From Oceanicola granulosus HTCC2516 (GTDB lineage Bacteria; Pseudomonadota; Alphaproteobacteria; Rhodobacterales; Rhodobacteraceae), in assembly GCF_000153305.1 (NCBI RefSeq), contig NZ_CH724110.1, positions 17,112-81,111 of the forward strand: a stretch of 64,000 nt of DNA. Direction: 5' to 3'. Each line of letters starts with the position of its first letter. Positions within the stretch are counted from its first letter, which is position 1. Positions 18,310-27,148 of the stretch are shown here, in pieces. A model generated the notes under the pieces. It was not told where the DNA came from. It saw only the letters and a list, made by a program, of their open reading frames with translations, and did not search any database. The translations under genes were made by a program, and so were the position numbers.

Positions 18310-19136
18310 TGCTGTCCAACGCCCCCGTATCCTGGGGGGTCTACCATGCCGAGGGGGCGCCGCTCAGCGCCGCGCGCTACCTCGATGAAATCGCCGCCGC
18401 CGGCTATGGCGGGACCGAGCTGGGGCCGATCGGCTTCATGCCGGAAGACCCGGCGCGGCTGGCGGAGATGCTCGCGGCCCGCGACCTGTCGCTGGTCGGC
18501 GCGGTAATCGTGCACGACTTCTCCGGGCCCGAGGCCGCGCTGACCGACATGCTGGACCGGGTCGGCCCGTTGCTCGCGTCCGGCGGCGCGAAGGTGGCGA
18601 CGGTGATGGATGCCGGCCAAGGCACGCCCGGGTCGGAGCTGGAGGCGCGGGTCGCCGCCGCCATGACCCGCGCCACGCGGCACCTGCGGGACCGGCACGG
18701 GCTGGCCCTGGCCTTCCACCCCCACGTGCTCACCGCTATCGAGACCGAGGCCCAGGTGGACCGCCTGCTGGAGACCTCCGAGGCCGGGCTCTGCCTCGAC
18801 ACCGGCCATCACGCCTTCTGGGGCGAGGACCCGCTCGCCTATCTCGACAAGGCGCGCGAGAGGCTCTCGGCGGTGCATCTGAAGAACGTGGACGAGCGCC
18901 TCGTGACGGAGGTCGCAGCCGGTCGGCTCAGCCCGGCGGCGGCGACCCGGCAGGGGGCCTTCTGCCCGCTCGCGGACGGGGTGGTCGACATCCCGGCCTT
19001 CCTGCGCCGGCTCGGACCCTTCGAGGGACCGGTGGTGGTCGAGCAGGACTGGACCCCGGCCGCCGCCGAGCCGCCCCTGGCCCTCGCCCGGCGCAACGCG
19101 GACTTCCTTGCAGGCGCGGTGGTGCCATGCCCCTGA
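18306..19136 (+). CDS. Sugar isomerase/epimerase, TIM-barrel (IolE-like)
   Basis: A 276-residue AP-endonuclease-2-type TIM barrel. The start NAPVSWGVYHAEG resembles inosose dehydratase (IolE) and related isomerases; metal-binding acids and histidines are visible in LAFHPHV, LCLDTGHHAFWGEDP, AVHLKNVDE and VVVEQDW. It is distinct from the true IolE encoded at 26225, so this copy probably acts on a related cyclic or 3-keto sugar rather than scyllo-inosose itself. It overlaps both neighbours (4 and 10 bases), indicating a tight operon. In many operons this family pairs with a Gfo/Idh oxidoreductase, as here. Confidence 0.85.
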   Translation: MMLSNAPVSWGVYHAEGAPLSAARYLDEIAAAGYGGTELGPIGFMPEDPARLAEMLAARDLSLVGAVIVHDFSGPEAALTDMLDRVGPLLASGGAKVATVMDAGQGTPGSELEARVAAAMTRATRHLRDRHGLALAFHPHVLTAIETEAQVDRLLETSEAGLCLDTGHHAFWGEDPLAYLDKARERLSAVHLKNVDERLVTEVAAGRLSPAAATRQGAFCPLADGVVDIPAFLRRLGPFEGPVVVEQDWTPAAAEPPLALARRNADFLAGAVVPCP

Positions 19137-20197
19137 ACGTCGGACTGATCGGGCTGGGCGAGGTGGCCCAGCTGATGCACCTGCCGCTGCTCTCGGATGA
19201 TCCGCGCTGGAAGATCACGGCGGTCTGCGACCTGTCGCCTTCGCTGGCCGAGGCCATGGGCGCGCGCTACGGGGCGGCCCTGCGGACCTCCGACCCGGCC
19301 GCGCTGATCGCCAACCCGGGCGTGGACGTGGTCTTCATCCTCTCGCCGGACGAGACCCACGGGCCGTTCATCGCCGCGGCGCTCGACGCGGGCAAGCACG
19401 TCTTCGTCGAAAAGCCCGCGACCCTCACGGCCGAGACCCTGCGCCCGCTGCTGGAGCGGAAGACCGACCGGGTGGTCTTCGTCGGCTACATGCGGCGCTA
19501 CACCCGGCCGTTCCTGGCCATGAAGGCGGCCCTGCCGGAGCCGGCGGCGATCCGCCACGTGCGGATCCGCGACCTGATCACGGAGAGCCCCTTCTTCACC
19601 GCCCAGACCCGGGGCCCGGTGCGGGCGGGGGATGTCGGCCCGGAGGCGGCGGCAGAACTGCACCGGACGGGCGAGGCGGAGGTCGCCAGCGTCATCGGCG
19701 CCGCGGCCCCGGCCGGGGAGAAGCGGGCCTACCGGACGCTGACGGGATTGGGCTGTCACTCGCTCTCGGCCATGCGCGACCTATTCGGCATGCCCCGGCG
19801 GGTGGTCTCGGCGGCGCAATCGAGCGGCGGGCTCGTCGTCTCGGCGCTCTTCGACTACGGCAGCTTCCTGGCGAGCTACGAGGCGGCGGTGACCGAGGTG
19901 CCGGTCTTCGACGCGGGCATCGACGTGATCGGCCAGCACCAGCGGCTCTCGCTGAGCTACGACACGCCCTATGTCCGCTACCTGCCGACGACCCTCACCA
20001 CCACGAGTCTGGAGGGCGGCGCCGGGCGGACCGTGATCGACGGCCCGCATTTCGCCGACCCGTTCCGGATCGAGCTCGACGCCCTGCATGCCGCCATCAC
20101 CGAAGGCGCGCCGGTGCGCACGACACTGGCCGACGCGATGGAGGACCTGGAGCTGATCGCGCAGATCGCGAAGGGCTTCGCCGCGACACGAGGATGA
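19127..20197 (+). CDS. Gfo/Idh/MocA-family oxidoreductase
   Basis: A 356-residue NAD(P)-dependent dehydrogenase. The N-terminal Rossmann motif is GLIGLGEVAQLMHL, the conserved EKP lysine occurs in HVFVEKPATL, and a downstream His lies in LGCHSLSAMRDLFG. It overlaps the isomerase gene by 10 bases and ends the importer operon. The family oxidises or reduces sugar hydroxyls, often at C3 of a glycoside. With the TIM-barrel protein, PHP hydrolase and DUF5054 protein it suggests oxidation-assisted cleavage of a glycoside. The sequence between the Rossmann and substrate domains carries an insertion (about residues 158-200) that I cannot assign. Confidence 0.87.
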   Translation: MPLNVGLIGLGEVAQLMHLPLLSDDPRWKITAVCDLSPSLAEAMGARYGAALRTSDPAALIANPGVDVVFILSPDETHGPFIAAALDAGKHVFVEKPATLTAETLRPLLERKTDRVVFVGYMRRYTRPFLAMKAALPEPAAIRHVRIRDLITESPFFTAQTRGPVRAGDVGPEAAAELHRTGEAEVASVIGAAAPAGEKRAYRTLTGLGCHSLSAMRDLFGMPRRVVSAAQSSGGLVVSALFDYGSFLASYEAAVTEVPVFDAGIDVIGQHQRLSLSYDTPYVRYLPTTLTTTSLEGGAGRTVIDGPHFADPFRIELDALHAAITEGAPVRTTLADAMEDLELIAQIAKGFAATRG

Positions 20198-20221
20198 CCG
20201 GCCGCCGCGGGGTTGGACTCG

Positions 20222-20238
20222 TGACGCTTTTCGCATCA
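20222..20238. promoter_or_regulatory. Candidate operator upstream of the iol-linked LacI gene
   Basis: TGACGCTTTTCGCATCA is a 17-base imperfect palindrome (five of the six outer pairs match), 33 bases before the regulator ATG. A similar TGACGCTAATGCGTC lies in front of iolG at 21303-21317. The shared TGACGCTWWT core suggests one regulator binding both sites. Confidence 0.35.
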
Positions 20239-20270
20239 CCAATCCATCACGTCCGTCAAGGGAGAGGGTG

Positions 20271-21302
20271 ATGGCGAACCGACCGACGACCAAGGATGTC
20301 GCCCGCGCGGCGGGGGTGAGCGTGACCACGGTCGACCGGGCCCTCAACGGGCGGATGAAGGTCCGCGAGGAGACCCTGCGCCGGATCGCCGAGGCGGCGC
20401 ACCGGGTCGGTTACCACGGGCGCGGTCTCATCGACCACCGGCTCGGCCTCGTGGTCCCGCGCAAGCGGCTGGGTGTGGTGCTGGTCAAGCGCCAGCAGGA
20501 GTTCTACCAGAACTTCGCCCGCGAGCTTCAATCCGCGATGGCCGCGCGCGCCGACGTGCGGGGCGAGGTGTGCATCCGGTTCGCCGCCTCCCAGGCGCCG
20601 GACGATTTCGTAACGGAGCTGCTGGACCTCGGCGACAAGGTCGACGCCCTGGCTTGCGTGGCCGTCAACCACCAGAAGCTCGACGCCGCCGTTCAGACGC
20701 TGGAGCAGAGGGGGGTGCCGGTCGTCGCGCTTCTCAACGACATGGCCCAGGGCATCCGGGCATCCTACCTCGGGCTCAACAACATAAAGGTGGGGCGGCT
20801 GGCGGGCTGGATGCTCACCCGGACCATCCGCCGCCCCGGCAAGCTCGCGGTCTTCGTCGGCGGCAACCGCTGGCACGGGCATGACCTGCGCGAGGCCGGG
20901 TTCCGGTCATTCGTCCGGGGCGAGGCGCCGGGGTTCCCGGTGCCGGACACCGTGGTCAATCTCGAGACCCGGGAGGTCACCTACGAGGCGACGCTCGACC
21001 TGCTGCGCCGGCACCGCGACCTGGCCGGGATCTACGTGGCCGGCGGCGGGATGGAGGGTGCCATCGCGGCCCTGCGCGAGGCGCGGGCGCCGGGGGAGGT
21101 GGGCCTGGTGGTGAACGAACTGACGGCCGACAGCCGCGCGGCGCTGGCCGACGGCTTCGCCGCCATGGTGATCTCGACGCCGCTGGCGGAGCTTTGCCGA
21201 AACCTGGTGAGCCTGGTGGTGGAGGGGCTTGGTCCCGGGGCGGAGGCAGTTCCGGGCCAGCAGTTCCTCGAGCCGAGGATCTACCTCCCGGAGATGGTCT
21301 GA
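20271..21302 (+). CDS. LacI-family regulator of the inositol operon (inferred)
   Basis: A 343-residue LacI-family protein: helix-turn-helix TTKDVARAAGVSVTTVDRAL at residues 5-24, a hinge region, and an effector domain most like those of regulators that bind free sugars (QEFYQNFARELQSAM; GIYVAGGGMEGA). I choose the ATG at 20271, preceded by AGGGAGAGG, over a GTG three bases earlier. It directly precedes iolG on the same strand with 151 bases between. Inositol operons of alphaproteobacteria are often controlled by RpiR-type IolR, so a LacI-type regulator here is a variant arrangement; the target assignment is inferred from position and shared palindromes. Confidence 0.88.
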   Translation: MANRPTTKDVARAAGVSVTTVDRALNGRMKVREETLRRIAEAAHRVGYHGRGLIDHRLGLVVPRKRLGVVLVKRQQEFYQNFARELQSAMAARADVRGEVCIRFAASQAPDDFVTELLDLGDKVDALACVAVNHQKLDAAVQTLEQRGVPVVALLNDMAQGIRASYLGLNNIKVGRLAGWMLTRTIRRPGKLAVFVGGNRWHGHDLREAGFRSFVRGEAPGFPVPDTVVNLETREVTYEATLDLLRRHRDLAGIYVAGGGMEGAIAALREARAPGEVGLVVNELTADSRAALADGFAAMVISTPLAELCRNLVSLVVEGLGPGAEAVPGQQFLEPRIYLPEMV

Positions 21303-21317
21303 TGACGCTAATGCGTC
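21303..21317. promoter_or_regulatory. Candidate operator upstream of iolG
   Basis: TGACGCTAATGCGTC contains the perfect inverted repeat GACGC-TAAT-GCGTC (21304-21317), starting right after the regulator stop and about 137 bases before the iolG start. It matches the TGACGCT palindrome upstream of the regulator gene itself. Confidence 0.35.
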
Positions 21318-21453
21318 TTCTAGAGACGGGGCTCGACGTCATGGATGGCGTGAAACACGGCGTGGAAATTGACCGGGCGGACCGCTCTGCCGCAGAGTTC
21401 CGCGCGACGCCCGGACGCCATGCCCGGGCCTGCTGGATCGCAACGGAGACGCC

Positions 21454-22461
21454 ATGACCACTCGTTTCGCCATTCTCGGAGCCGGACGCATAGGGCAGGT
21501 GCATGCCAGCACCCTCGGCGCCACGACGGGCGCGGCGCTGGTGGCGGTGGCGGACGCCGTGGAGAGCGCGGCGCGCGTCGTCGCCGAGACCCACGGCTGC
21601 GAGATCCGGACGATCGAGGCGATCGAGGGCGCACCCGACGTGGACGCCGTCGTCATCTGCACCCCGACCGACACCCACGCCGACCTGATCGAGCGCTTCT
21701 GCCGCGCCGGCAAGGCCGTCTTCTGCGAAAAGCCGGTGGACCTGGAGGCCGCCCGGGCCCGGCAGGTGATGCAGACCGTCGCCACCACCGGCGGGCGGCT
21801 GATGGTCGGCTTCCAGCGCCGGTTCGATCCGGATTTCCGCGCCCTGAAGGCCGTCATCGACCGGGGCGAGATCGGCGAGGTCGAGATGGTCCATCTCATC
21901 TCCCGCGACCCGGGCGCGCCGCCGCACGACTACATCCGCCGCTCCGGCGGGATCTTCCAGGACATGACCATCCACGATTTCGACGTGGCCCGCTGGCTGC
22001 TGGGCGAGGAGGTCGAGACCGTGATGGCGCAGGCCTCCGTCCTCACCGACGGCGACATCGAGAAGCTGGGCGACTACGACAGCGCCAACGTCCTTCTGCG
22101 CACGTCTTCGGGCAAGCTCTGCACCATAAGCAACAGCCGCCGCGCCTCCTACGGCTACGACCAGCGGATCGAGGTGCACGGCAGCCTCGGCGCGGTCTCG
22201 GCCGGCAACCACCGCCAGGCCGACATCGAGCTGGCCACCGGGTCCGGCTACACCCGGCCGCCGCTGCTCGACTTCTTCATGACCCGCTACACCGCCGCCT
22301 ATGCCGCCGAGATGACCGCCTTCGTCGCCGCGCTGAGCGAGGGCGGGCCGATGCCGACGACCGGGGAGGACGGGGTGCGGGCGCTGGAGCTGGCGGAGGC
22401 GGCGCTCGCCTCGGTCCGGACCGGCGCCGAGGTCCGGGTCGGCGAGGAGGTGCCGGCATGA
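21454..22461 (+). CDS. iolG: Inositol 2-dehydrogenase
   Basis: A 335-residue Gfo/Idh/MocA enzyme that oxidises myo-inositol to scyllo-inosose with NAD+, the first step of inositol catabolism. Motifs: Rossmann loop GAGRIGQVHA (9-18), catalytic Lys93 in FCEKPVDL, and the Asp-x3-His in DMTIHDFDVARW. Length is normal for IolG. It starts the iol operon and its stop overlaps iolC by ATGA. The name rests on both sequence and the following iolC, D, E and B genes. Confidence 0.92.
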   Translation: MTTRFAILGAGRIGQVHASTLGATTGAALVAVADAVESAARVVAETHGCEIRTIEAIEGAPDVDAVVICTPTDTHADLIERFCRAGKAVFCEKPVDLEAARARQVMQTVATTGGRLMVGFQRRFDPDFRALKAVIDRGEIGEVEMVHLISRDPGAPPHDYIRRSGGIFQDMTIHDFDVARWLLGEEVETVMAQASVLTDGDIEKLGDYDSANVLLRTSSGKLCTISNSRRASYGYDQRIEVHGSLGAVSAGNHRQADIELATGSGYTRPPLLDFFMTRYTAAYAAEMTAFVAALSEGGPMPTTGEDGVRALELAEAALASVRTGAEVRVGEEVPA

Positions 22462-24389
22462 CCGCCAAACCGCTCGACGTCATCACCATCGGCCGGGCCG
22501 GGGTGGACCTCTACGGCAGCCAGGTCGGCACCCGGCTCGAGGACATGGGCTCCTTCGACAAGTACATCGGCGGCTCGCCCACCAACATGGCCTGCGGCAC
22601 CGCGCGGCTGGGCCTGAAATCGGCGCTCATCAGCCGGGTGGGCGATGAGCACATGGGCCGCTTCATCCTCGAGCAGCTGGCCCGCGAGGGCGTCGAGACC
22701 GGGGGCGTCGTCACCGACCCGGAGCGGCTGACCGCCCTCGCCATCCTCGGCATCCGCGACCAGACGCAGTTCCCGCTGATCTTCTACCGCGAGGACTGCG
22801 CCGACATGGGCCTGTGCGAGGCGGACATCGACGAGGCGTTCGTCGCCTCGGCCCGGGCGGTGGTGGCCACCGGCACCCACCTCAGCCACCCGCGCACCCG
22901 TTCCGCCGTCCTGAAGGCGTTGCAGCTGGCGCGGCGGCACGGCGCCCGCACCGCGCTCGACATCGACTACCGGCCCAACCTCTGGGGCGTGCTCGGCCAT
23001 GGCGAGGGCGAGAGCCGCTTCGCCGAGAGCGCCGAGGTCACCGCGGCCCTGCAGGAGGTGCTGCACCAGTTCGACCTGATCGTCGGCACCGAGGAGGAGT
23101 TCCACATCGCCGGCGGCTCCACCGACACGCTCGAGGCGCTGCGGGCCGTGCGCGCGGTCTCGGCGGCGACGCTGGTCTGCAAGCGTGGGCCCATGGGCGC
23201 GTCGGCCTTCGAGGGCGCGATCCCCGGCAGCCTCGACGACGGGCAGACCGGGCCGGGCTTTCCCATCGAGGTCTTCAACGTGCTCGGGGCCGGGGACGGC
23301 TTCATGTCGGGCCTGCTGAAGGGCTGGCTCGACGGCGAGGACTGGCCCCGCGCGCTCACCTACGCCAATGCCTGCGGGGCGCTCGCGGTCAGCCGCCACG
23401 GCTGCACCCCGGCCTATCCGAGCTGGGAGGAGCTGCAGTTCTTCCTCGAGCGCGGGGTGATCCGCCCCGACCTGCGCAACGACGCGGAACTCGAGCAGAT
23501 CCACTGGGCCACCAACCGCCACCGCAACGCCGGGGGCAGCTGGCCGGTGCTGCGCGCCTTCGCCTTCGACCACCGGGCGCAGCTCGAGGAGATGGACGGC
23601 TACACCCCCGAGAAGGGCGCCGCCTTCAAGCAGCTCTGCCTCGACGCCGCGCTGTCCGTGCAGGACGGCCGGCCCGGCTACGGCATCCTCTGCGACGGCC
23701 GGATCGGGCGCGACGCGCTGCACCGGGCCACCGGCACCGGCCTCTGGATCGGCCGGCCGGCAGAGCGTCCGGGCTCCCGCCCCGTGGATTTCGAGCCCGA
23801 GCTGGGGCCGGACCTCGGCGGCCTGCGCGAATGGTCCCGCGACAACGTGGTCAAGCTGCTGGTCTTCGCCCACCCCGGGGACGACGACAAGACGCGCAAG
23901 ATGCAGGCGGCGCGGATCGAGAGGCTCTTCGCCGCCGCCCGTCGAGAGCGGCTGGAGGTCCTTCTGGAGTTGATCCCCTCGAAGGTCGGCCCGGTGGACG
24001 ATGGCACCATGGCGGAGCTGATCGACTGGGTCTACGGCCTCGGCGTCTTTCCCGACTGGTGGAAGCTCGAACCGCTGAAGACCCAGGCCGGCTGGTCCCG
24101 GGCCGTGGCGGCGATCGAGGCCCACGATCCGCACCCGAGGGGCATCGTCGTCCTCGGCCTCGACGCGCCGGAGGAGGCGCTGGCCGAGAGTTTCACCCTC
24201 GCCGCGGCGCAGCCGCTGGTGAAGGGCTTCGCCGTGGGGCGCACGATCTTCGGCGATGCCGCCCGCGCCTGGCTGACGGGCGAGATGAAAGATGGCGAGG
24301 CGGTGGCGCTGATGGCCCGGCGCTACAGCCGCCTTTGCGACGCCTGGGACACCGCCCGCGCCGCGCCGATAGAGGAGACCGCCCGATGA
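22458..24389 (+). CDS. iolC: 5-dehydro-2-deoxygluconokinase fused to DUF2090 aldolase
   Basis: A 643-residue bifunctional enzyme. Residues 1-335 are a PfkB-family kinase (GGSPTNMACGTARLGL near the N terminus; catalytic Asp in NVLGAGDGFMSG) that phosphorylates 5-dehydro-2-deoxygluconate. The remaining 300 residues are the DUF2090 domain, an aldolase-like barrel (AFDHRAQLEEM; LLVFAHPGDD) thought to split the product into dihydroxyacetone phosphate and malonate semialdehyde, replacing a separate IolJ. This fusion is common in proteobacteria. GAGGAGG lies before the ATG, which overlaps the iolG stop; the 3' end overlaps iolD by four bases. Confidence 0.93.
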   Translation: MTAKPLDVITIGRAGVDLYGSQVGTRLEDMGSFDKYIGGSPTNMACGTARLGLKSALISRVGDEHMGRFILEQLAREGVETGGVVTDPERLTALAILGIRDQTQFPLIFYREDCADMGLCEADIDEAFVASARAVVATGTHLSHPRTRSAVLKALQLARRHGARTALDIDYRPNLWGVLGHGEGESRFAESAEVTAALQEVLHQFDLIVGTEEEFHIAGGSTDTLEALRAVRAVSAATLVCKRGPMGASAFEGAIPGSLDDGQTGPGFPIEVFNVLGAGDGFMSGLLKGWLDGEDWPRALTYANACGALAVSRHGCTPAYPSWEELQFFLERGVIRPDLRNDAELEQIHWATNRHRNAGGSWPVLRAFAFDHRAQLEEMDGYTPEKGAAFKQLCLDAALSVQDGRPGYGILCDGRIGRDALHRATGTGLWIGRPAERPGSRPVDFEPELGPDLGGLREWSRDNVVKLLVFAHPGDDDKTRKMQAARIERLFAAARRERLEVLLELIPSKVGPVDDGTMAELIDWVYGLGVFPDWWKLEPLKTQAGWSRAVAAIEAHDPHPRGIVVLGLDAPEEALAESFTLAAAQPLVKGFAVGRTIFGDAARAWLTGEMKDGEAVALMARRYSRLCDAWDTARAAPIEETAR

Positions 24390-26212
24390 CCGCCACCCTC
24401 CGACTGACCGCCGCCCAGGCCATGGTCCGCTGGCTCTCCGTCCAGAAGACGGAGGCGGGCGAGCGCTTCATCGACGGCGTCTGGGCGATCTTCGGGCACG
24501 GCAACGTCGCCGGCCTCGGCGAGGCGCTGCACGGCATCGGCGACGCGCTGCCCACCTGGCGCGGCCAGAACGAGCAGACCATGGCCCATGCCGCCATCGC
24601 CTTCGCCAAGGCCAGCAAGCGCCAGCGGGCGATGGCGGTGACCTCCTCCATCGGGCCGGGGGCGACCAACATGGTCACCGCCGCGGCGCTCGCCCATGTG
24701 AACCGGCTGCCCCTGCTGCTGATCCCCGGCGACGTCTTCGCCAGCCGCGCCCCGGACCCGGTGCTGCAGCAGGTGGAGGATTTCGGCGACGGCACCGTCA
24801 GCGCCAACGACTGCTTCCGCCCGGTGAGCCGCTATTTCGACCGCATCAGCCGCCCCGAGCATCTGCTCACCGCGCTGCCCCGGGCCCTGCAGGTGATGAA
24901 CGACCCGGCCCGCTGCGGCCCGGTGACGCTGAGCTTCTGCCAGGACATCCAGGCCGAGGCCTACGACTACCCCGAGAGCTTCTTCGAGCCCCGCATCTGG
25001 CGCATCCGCCGCTCCGCGCCGGACCCCGTGGAGCTGGAGGCCGTGGCCGAGGCGCTGAAGGCCGCGCGCCGCCCGGTGATCGTCGCCGGCGGCGGGGTGA
25101 TCTACGCGGGCGCGGAGGAGGCCTTGCGCGACTTCGCCCGCCGCCACGGTATTCCGCTGGCGGAGACCCAGGCCGGCAAGGGCGCGGTGGGATGGGACGA
25201 GCCGATGAACCTCGGCGCGCCCGGCGTCACCGGCAGCGACGCCGCGAACCGGGCGCTGGCGGAGGCGGACCTCGTCCTCGGCGTCGGCACCCGGCTGCAG
25301 GATTTCACCACGGGAAGCTGGACACTCTTCGCCAACCCCGCCCGCCGCCTCGTCTCGATCAACACCGCCGGCTACGATGCCGGCAAGCACGGCGCGCTGG
25401 GGCTTGTCGCGGACGCCAGGGTGGCGCTGGAGGCGCTGAGTGCCGCGCTCGGCGACCGAAGCTGGCCCGACCATGACAGCGCCGCCCGGTCCCAGTGGTT
25501 CGAGGCCACCGCCGCCGTCATGGCCGCGCCGGAAGCCGGGGCGCTGCCCACCGACGCGCAGGTCATTGGCGCCGTCCAGCGGCAGGCGGGCCCGAAGACC
25601 GTGGCGATGTGCGCCGCCGGCACCATGCCGGGCGCGCTCCATACCCTCTGGCAGGCCGCGCCGGGCGGCTACCACATGGAATACGGCTACTCCTGCATGG
25701 GCTACGAACTGGCGGGCGCCATGGGCATCAAGCTCGCCCGGCCGGAGGCGGACGTGGTCTGCTTCGTCGGCGACGGCAGCTACATGATGGCCAATTCCGA
25801 GCTGGCGACCGCCGTGATGCGGCGCATTCCCTTCACCGTGGTGCTGACCGACAATCGGGGCTACGGCTGCATCAACCGGCTGCAACAGGGCACCGGCGGG
25901 GCGGAGTTCAACAACCTCTATGCCTCCTCCCGCGTGGAGGCGCAGCCGCAGATCGATTTCGCCGCCCATGCCGCCTCCATGGGGGCGGCCGCGGTCAAGG
26001 TGGCGGATCTGGAGAACCTCGAGGCCGAGATCGGCAAGGCCCGCGACCGGGATATCCCCACCGTCATCGTCATCGACACGGACCCCTACCCGGGCACCGG
26101 CGTCGGCGGGCACTGGTGGGACGTGGCGGTGCCGGAAGTCTCCGCCCGCCCCGAGGTGGCCTCCGCCCGGGCCGAGTACGAGGCCAACACCGCACGCCAG
26201 CGCAGCGACTGA
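24386..26212 (+). CDS. iolD: 3D-(3,5/4)-trihydroxycyclohexane-1,2-dione hydrolase
   Basis: A 608-residue thiamine-diphosphate enzyme that opens the ring of the dione formed by IolE, giving 5-deoxyglucuronate. The acetolactate-synthase-like layout is clear: an N-terminal Pyr domain with the activating Glu in WRGQNEQTMAH, a central domain, and a C-terminal PP domain with the Mg/ThDP motif VGDGSYMMANSEL. Full length for IolD. It overlaps iolC by ATGA and is followed after 12 bases by iolE. Confidence 0.94.
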   Translation: MTATLRLTAAQAMVRWLSVQKTEAGERFIDGVWAIFGHGNVAGLGEALHGIGDALPTWRGQNEQTMAHAAIAFAKASKRQRAMAVTSSIGPGATNMVTAAALAHVNRLPLLLIPGDVFASRAPDPVLQQVEDFGDGTVSANDCFRPVSRYFDRISRPEHLLTALPRALQVMNDPARCGPVTLSFCQDIQAEAYDYPESFFEPRIWRIRRSAPDPVELEAVAEALKAARRPVIVAGGGVIYAGAEEALRDFARRHGIPLAETQAGKGAVGWDEPMNLGAPGVTGSDAANRALAEADLVLGVGTRLQDFTTGSWTLFANPARRLVSINTAGYDAGKHGALGLVADARVALEALSAALGDRSWPDHDSAARSQWFEATAAVMAAPEAGALPTDAQVIGAVQRQAGPKTVAMCAAGTMPGALHTLWQAAPGGYHMEYGYSCMGYELAGAMGIKLARPEADVVCFVGDGSYMMANSELATAVMRRIPFTVVLTDNRGYGCINRLQQGTGGAEFNNLYASSRVEAQPQIDFAAHAASMGAAAVKVADLENLEAEIGKARDRDIPTVIVIDTDPYPGTGVGGHWWDVAVPEVSARPEVASARAEYEANTARQRSD

Positions 26213-26224
26213 AAGGGCAGGGAC

Positions 26225-27145
26225 ATGAGCGTCAAGATCGGGGTCTCCCTCATCGCCTGGCAGAACGACGACCTGCCGGAGCTGACCGCCGCCTACACCA
26301 CCGAGGGCGCCATGGAGGATGCCGCGCGCATCGGCTACGCCGGGGTCGAGCGGGGCCGCCGGATGCCGGCGGACACCGACGGCCTGCGCGCCTATCTCGA
26401 CCGCTACGGCGTCGCGCTCTGCGGCGGCTGGTTCTCCGGCAGCCTCATGGCGCAGGACGCGGCGGCGGAGAAGGCGGCGCTCGGCGGCATGGTCGCGCAA
26501 TTCGCCGCGCTGGACGCGCCCTGCATCGTCTATGCCGAATGCGCCAACACCATCCAGGGCGATGCCGCGGCCCCCCTCTCGCGCCGCCCCAAGCTCGCCC
26601 GCGAGGACGTCACCGCCTATGCCGGCCGCCTGACGGAGCTGGCGAAATGGGCGCGGGGGCAGGGGATGCCGCTCGCCTACCACCACCACATGGGCTCCAT
26701 GATCCAGGACGAAGAGGACATCGACTGGCTGATGGACGGCTCGGGACCAGAGCTGGACCTGCTCTTCGACACCGGGCACCTGCACTTCGCCGGGGGGAAC
26801 GTGACCGGGGTGCTCGACAAGTGGGCTCACCGCATCGGCCACGTCCACTTCAAGGACGTCCGACAGCCGGTGCTGGACCGGATCCGGGCGAACGACGGCA
26901 GCTTCCTCGATGCGGTGCAGGCGGGGGCGTTCACCGTGCCGGGAGACCCGGAGGGCTGCATCGACTTCCAGGCGGTCACCGACAGGCTGGCGGCCATGCA
27001 ATACGAGGGCTGGATCGTCGTCGAGGCGGAGCAGGACCCGGCCAAGGCCCCGCCCGCCGAATACGCCAGGCTGGGCTTCGACCACATCGTCGGGATCTGC
27101 CGCCGGTCCGGCCTCGAGATCGCTCCCGCCAGCGCGAAAGGATAA
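26225..27145 (+). CDS. iolE: myo-Inosose-2 dehydratase
   Basis: A 306-residue TIM-barrel metal enzyme that dehydrates scyllo-inosose. Recognisable elements: SLIAWQNDDLPE at the N terminus, GYAGVERGRRMP, AYHHHMG, LLFDTGHLHFAGG, GHVHFKDVR and the C-terminal Glu in WIVVEAEQDP; these supply the metal ligands in this fold. AAAGGGCAGGG lies upstream of the ATG. It is the second IolE-type barrel in the window, but this one is the orthologue by sequence and operon context. Confidence 0.94.
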   Translation: MSVKIGVSLIAWQNDDLPELTAAYTTEGAMEDAARIGYAGVERGRRMPADTDGLRAYLDRYGVALCGGWFSGSLMAQDAAAEKAALGGMVAQFAALDAPCIVYAECANTIQGDAAAPLSRRPKLAREDVTAYAGRLTELAKWARGQGMPLAYHHHMGSMIQDEEDIDWLMDGSGPELDLLFDTGHLHFAGGNVTGVLDKWAHRIGHVHFKDVRQPVLDRIRANDGSFLDAVQAGAFTVPGDPEGCIDFQAVTDRLAAMQYEGWIVVEAEQDPAKAPPAEYARLGFDHIVGICRRSGLEIAPASAKG

Positions 27146-27148
27146 GCC

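Noticed and set aside
18306-19136. A second true iolE
   Set aside because: It is IolE-like in fold and N-terminal motif, but sits in a different operon with an importer and Gfo/Idh gene; the real iolE is at 26225.
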